Source: Porticoccus sp.
Lineage (GTDB): Bacteria; Pseudomonadota; Gammaproteobacteria; Pseudomonadales; Porticoccaceae
Direction of reading: 5' to 3'
Assembly (NCBI GenBank): GCA_002733125.1
Contig: NVUM01000005.1
Location: 36,076 to 100,075 of the forward strand
Length of the DNA: 64,000 nucleotides
Both the position numbers and the translations under genes were made by a program. The notes beneath the pieces were generated by a model that ran no database searches, was not told the origin of the DNA, and saw nothing but the letters and a program-made list of their open reading frames with translations. Positions 60,939-64,000 of the stretch are shown here, piece after piece (position 1 is the first letter of the stretch; each line of letters starts with the position of its first letter).

Positions 60939-61260
60939 TAATCACGGATACTGCTGATCTATATTTGGATTTATTAACGGACTTGATTCATGATAGCGGC
61001 CATCATCGCATCCTCAAAATTGTCTGGATTTGTCGGTCATCCATCGGTTTTAAATGTAATCATAATCCGTAGCATCCCTAATCATGGGTATTTCTCTGAA
61101 TACTGGGGACAGTTTACTTAATTTAATGTCCGCTCCTGGCCGAGAGCAGATATTGATATTGCCATTTAGAAAAAAAACTTCTACTGAGGTACGCGCAGGA
61201 CGTATACGTCCTGATCGACATACATCGGCTATAGAATTTAATCTTTTGCAAGAAAGCATA

Positions 61261-61599
61261 TGGTGCCCGAGGCCGGAATCGAACCGGCACGACCGTTTCC
61301 AGTCGAGGGATTTTCTTACCACTTCGACTTTCGCCGCCAGCATCCTTAGTTAGAACACTGTTCGTGGTCTGGAGCACGCCTTCACCATAACGCCACGTGT
61401 AACCGCTTTGCCTTAGGTGCCCGCCGTCTGCTCTCTACACCTTCCCCAAGAAACTGCCTTGGGGCTTGGCTCGGCGTTGGCTCGGATTCTAATCGAATCC
61501 AGGGCTTTCGCCGAGTTTGACGGGCTTCACCTTCAGGGTTTCCCCTGGAGGGCTCAAATTGTTTAAGTCCCTTGTGTCTACCAATTTCACCACTCGGGC
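61261..61599 (-). tRNA. leuZ: tRNA-Leu(UAA) interrupted by a group I intron (exons 61565-61599 and 61261-61314)
   Basis: Exons GCCCGAGTGGTGAAATTGGTAGACACAAGGGACTT / AAAATCCCTCGACTGGAAACGGTCGTGCCGGTTCGATTCCGGCCTCGGGCACCA give a perfect 7-bp acceptor stem, T-arm, anticodon loop CTTAAAA and encoded CCA. Position beside tRNA-Cys, pgsA and uvrC matches leuZ. Confidence 0.9.
61315..61564 (-). ncRNA. Group I self-splicing intron (~250 nt) in tRNA-Leu(UAA)
   Basis: 5' splice after anticodon U34 with intron GAG able to pair with exon CUU (U-G wobble at the splice site); 'AATCCGAGCC..GAGCCAAGCC' (P/Q-like), 'GTGTAGAGAGCAGACGGCGGGCACC' (R) and 'AAGGCGTGCTCCAGACCACGAAC' (S) with P7-type GAGCA/TGCTC pairing; terminal G. 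Confidence 0.88.
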
Positions 61600-61775
61600 G
61601 TGGTCTTACATTTGCCTAGTTTTACCAGGTTTGTTACGTCTTCTTTGGTTCTAGCGGCCCCTATTTGACACCTAGCGAGCCATTTTCAATTCAACCGTAA
61701 AGCTTAAATCCCGCTGAAAGCCTTATGCTGCCTGGCTTTCAGCCCTACTGCCACCTCCTAAAAATAGTTGACATT

Positions 61776-61819
61776 AGAGATTTTAAGTCCCTTGCGTCTA
61801 CCAATTTCGCCATCCGGGC
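61776..61819 (-). pseudogene. Orphan tRNA-Leu(UAA) 5' fragment, intronless through the anticodon stem
   Basis: GCCCGGATGGCGAAATTGGTAGACGCAAGGGACTTAAAATCTCT, with no matching 3' half following. Confidence 0.8.
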
Positions 61820-61934
61820 ATTCTTGAGGATGGGCTTTATTACTGATGTTGTCTGAAGGTTGCCAGCACGCTGTGCTGGTCCTTGCGGTCGCTCTCGGCT
61901 CCTGCCTTTCGCGACACTTGAGCATCCTGCTCAT

Positions 61935-61959
61935 CGTCTACCAATTTCGCCATTCGGGG
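61935..61959 (-). pseudogene. Orphan tRNA-Leu 5' fragment, acceptor/D-arm only
   Basis: CCCCGAATGGCGAAATTGGTAGACG, diverging after the D-arm. Confidence 0.7.
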
Positions 61960-62070
61960 ATGGGCTTGTTTCGGTTTTTACTGCTTTCGCTTACGCAATT
62001 GACGATTGATGGTCTGGAGGTTTATCGGGCTGGACGATCAAACGGCGGTGTTGCGTTTAACGGTTGAAAA

Positions 62071-62144
62071 TGGAGGCGCGGGTCGGAATCGAACCGGCGT
62101 TAACGGAGTTGCAGTCCGCTGCATGACCACTCTGCCACCGCGCC
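62071..62144 (-). tRNA. tRNA-Cys(GCA)
   Basis: GGCGCGGTGGCAGAGTGGTCATGCAGCGGACTGCAACTCCGTTAACGCCGGTTCGATTCCGACCCGCGCCTCCA; anticodon loop CTGCAAC. Confidence 0.95.
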
Positions 62145-62281
62145 TTTTGGATGCGGGATTGTAACCGACGGGATTTTCAAAGAACAGTAAAGAAGGCGGG
62201 TATTCTATGGATTGACCGTCGAGAAGCAACCTCTTTTTTGCTGAGGGGGGAATAACGCCGGTATTGCGTCGCTACTCACCC

Positions 62282-62839
62282 TCAGGTGACTTTGGACAAC
62301 TCCGGCCAGGCTGCTTTCAGGTAGATCAGCATGGACCACAGAGTCAACAGTGCTGCCACGTACAGCAAGGCGATGCCCATCAGATCCAGCACCGGGTATA
62401 GCACCGGATCAATCGCCAGCAATATGGCAATGGCGATCATCTGCAGGGTCGTTTTCACTTTCCCCATATAGGACACGGCAACGCTGGTGCGGTTGCCCAG
62501 TTCCGCCATCCACTCACGCAGTGCAGAAATCACGATTTCACGCCCGATGATGACCAGTGTCGGCAATGCGAACAGCACATTGGCATGGGATTCCAGCAGC
62601 ATGATCAGGGCCGAGGCAACAATCAGTTTGTCCGCTACAGGGTCGAGAAACGCACCGAATGGGGTGAACTGGTCGAGTTTTCTGGCCAGATAGCCATCGA
62701 GCCAGTCGGTACCGGCGGCGATACCAAAAATGGCGGCGCTGGCTAGGTGGCGACCTTCCCAGGGCAGGTAGTACACCCCGATAAAAATAGGGATAAGTGC
62801 GATACGTAACAGGGTGAGGATATTAGGGAGATTCCACAT
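62282..62839 (-). CDS. pgsA: CDP-diacylglycerol--glycerol-3-phosphate 3-phosphatidyltransferase
   Basis: 'MWNLPNILTLLRIALIPIFIGVYYLPW', CDP-alcohol phosphotransferase motif 'GTDWLDGYLARKLDQFTPFGAFLDPVADKL'. Confidence 0.96.
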   Translation of the reverse strand: MWNLPNILTLLRIALIPIFIGVYYLPWEGRHLASAAIFGIAAGTDWLDGYLARKLDQFTPFGAFLDPVADKLIVASALIMLLESHANVLFALPTLVIIGREIVISALREWMAELGNRTSVAVSYMGKVKTTLQMIAIAILLAIDPVLYPVLDLMGIALLYVAALLTLWSMLIYLKAAWPELSKVT

Positions 62840-62881
62840 GATAGGTTTTACTGCAGTCCGGGCGCTGAAGACCCGCCCAAG

Positions 62882-64000
62882 TTACTCATTGTGAAGGGTG
62901 CTGTAAATAGTTTCGGCCACTTTCCTGCTGATACCAGGCACGCGCATCAATTCGGCAACACTGGCCCGCACAACCTCCTGAGAGCCCCCGAAAAACCGGA
63001 GTAATTCCTTGCGCCGTTTTGGGCCAACCCCGTCAATCCCCTCCAGCGTCGAGGTGCGGCGCTTGCGATCGCGGCGCTGGCGGTGACCGGTAATCGCAAA
63101 GCGGTGGGCCTCATCGCGGATTTGCTGGATAAGCAGCAGGGCCGAGGACTGGGCTTCCAGTTCCCGTTCGAGGCCATCCTGCGACAGCAACAGGGTTTCA
63201 AAGCCCGCCTTGCGAGTGGGCCCCTTGGCGACGCCCACCACCTGAACACCAATCACACCCAGTTCAGCCAGCACCGCGACGGCCCTGCGCATCTGCCCTT
63301 TGCCGCCGTCGATCAGCAGAATATCGGGCAGTTTGCCCTCCTCTTTCTGAATGCGGGTATAGCGGCGCACCAACGCCTGTTCCGTTGCGGCATAGTCGTC
63401 CCCGGCAGCGACACCCTTGATGTTCATTCGCCGATAATCCGATTTCAGCGCCCCGCCACTATCAAATACCACACAGGAAGCAACTGTATCTTCCCCACTG
63501 CTGTGGCTGATATCGAAACATTCGATCCGCTCGGGCGGCGCCGCCAGTTGTAGCAGTTGCTGCAAAGCCTCCAGTCGCTGCTGGGTGGTCTTGCGTGAGG
63601 CAATGCGACCGTTCAGGTTCTGGCTGGCGGTGCGCTCGGCCAGTTCGACCCATTGCGCCCGGGTGCTGCGCCCCCGGTGCTTGAGAAGCACCCGGTGGCC
63701 GGCCACCTCGGAAATCGCTGAGGCCAGCAGCGCACTGTCGGGCAGCGCATGATTGATGACTATCTCACGCGGAAAATCACCCCGGCCGCTGTCGCGCAGA
63801 TAGAACTGCGGCAGAAAATCTGTCAGCACTTCGGCGGCATCCGCTGCCAACGGCACCTTCGGGTAATAGCTTCGGCTACCGAGGATTCGCCCCTGACGGA
63901 TATAGAGCACGTGCACACAGCACTGGTCTCCCACCAGCATGGCGGCCACCACGTCGATATGGCTGCTGCCGGACTCCACCACCTGTTCGGCCTGAATGGT
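62882..64000 (-). CDS. uvrC: Excinuclease ABC subunit C, C-terminal part (gene continues off the right edge)
   Basis: 'IECFDISHSSGEDTVASCVVFDSGG', 'DILLIDGGKGQ', C-terminal HhH 'LEGIDGVGPKRRKELLRFFGG'. Frame is open through 64000. Confidence 0.95.
   Translation of the reverse strand, partial: TIQAEQVVESGSSHIDVVAAMLVGDQCCVHVLYIRQGRILGSRSYYPKVPLAADAAEVLTDFLPQFYLRDSGRGDFPREIVINHALPDSALLASAISEVAGHRVLLKHRGRSTRAQWVELAERTASQNLNGRIASRKTTQQRLEALQQLLQLAAPPERIECFDISHSSGEDTVASCVVFDSGGALKSDYRRMNIKGVAAGDDYAATEQALVRRYTRIQKEEGKLPDILLIDGGKGQMRRAVAVLAELGVIGVQVVGVAKGPTRKAGFETLLLSQDGLERELEAQSSALLLIQQIRDEAHRFAITGHRQRRDRKRRTSTLEGIDGVGPKRRKELLRFFGGSQEVVRASVAELMRVPGISRKVAETIYSTLHNE

Noticed and set aside
61123-61377. 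84-aa minus-strand ORF (and 61084-61353 plus-strand ORF)
   Set aside because: Translations of the intron-containing tRNA-Leu (e.g. 'VPVRFRPRAP'); not protein coding.
61846-62067. 73-aa plus-strand ORF between tRNA-Cys and tRNA-Leu
   Set aside because: Overlaps an orphan tRNA-Leu fragment on the opposite strand; no recognisable protein family.
62038-62229. 63-aa minus-strand ORF
   Set aside because: Translation through tRNA-Cys ('TPVRFRPAPP').

Overview
The window is mostly an integrative conjugative element (ICE) of the Tn4371-like type, inserted next to a chromosomal uvrC-pgsA-tRNA-Cys-tRNA-Leu locus that is visible at the right edge. Left to right: a DISARM-like defence operon on the minus strand (truncated drmB, drmA, a drmE-like gene, an N6-adenine methyltransferase and an XRE regulator); a complete trb/VirD4 conjugation module (DUF2274, trbI to trbB, RHH protein, traG); a ~17 kb metabolic cargo (metR-metE, a 2-methylcitrate operon with pyruvate-carboxylase-like subunits and its ScfR-type regulator, and a cobalamin riboswitch upstream of class Ia nrdAB); then eexN, LysR, relaxase, traF, DUF2840, parA, repA, AlpA-like, DUF2285, DUF2958, XRE, DUF736 and radC; and a lower-GC defence cassette (HTH, MmeI-like type IIL methyltransferase/nuclease, SIR2, HerA, nuclease-NTPase fusion). 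The two most interesting signals are: (1) the three metabolic blocks of the cargo are each the B12-independent alternative to a B12-dependent enzyme (MetE vs MetH, class Ia vs class II RNR, methylcitrate cycle vs methylmalonyl-CoA mutase), which suggests a mobile 'B12-independence' module; (2) the tRNA-Leu(UAA) beside the element is split by a ~250 nt group I intron and is accompanied by two orphan tRNA-Leu 5' fragments. No integrase, transposase or CRISPR array was seen. All family assignments are from reading the sequence, with no database search.
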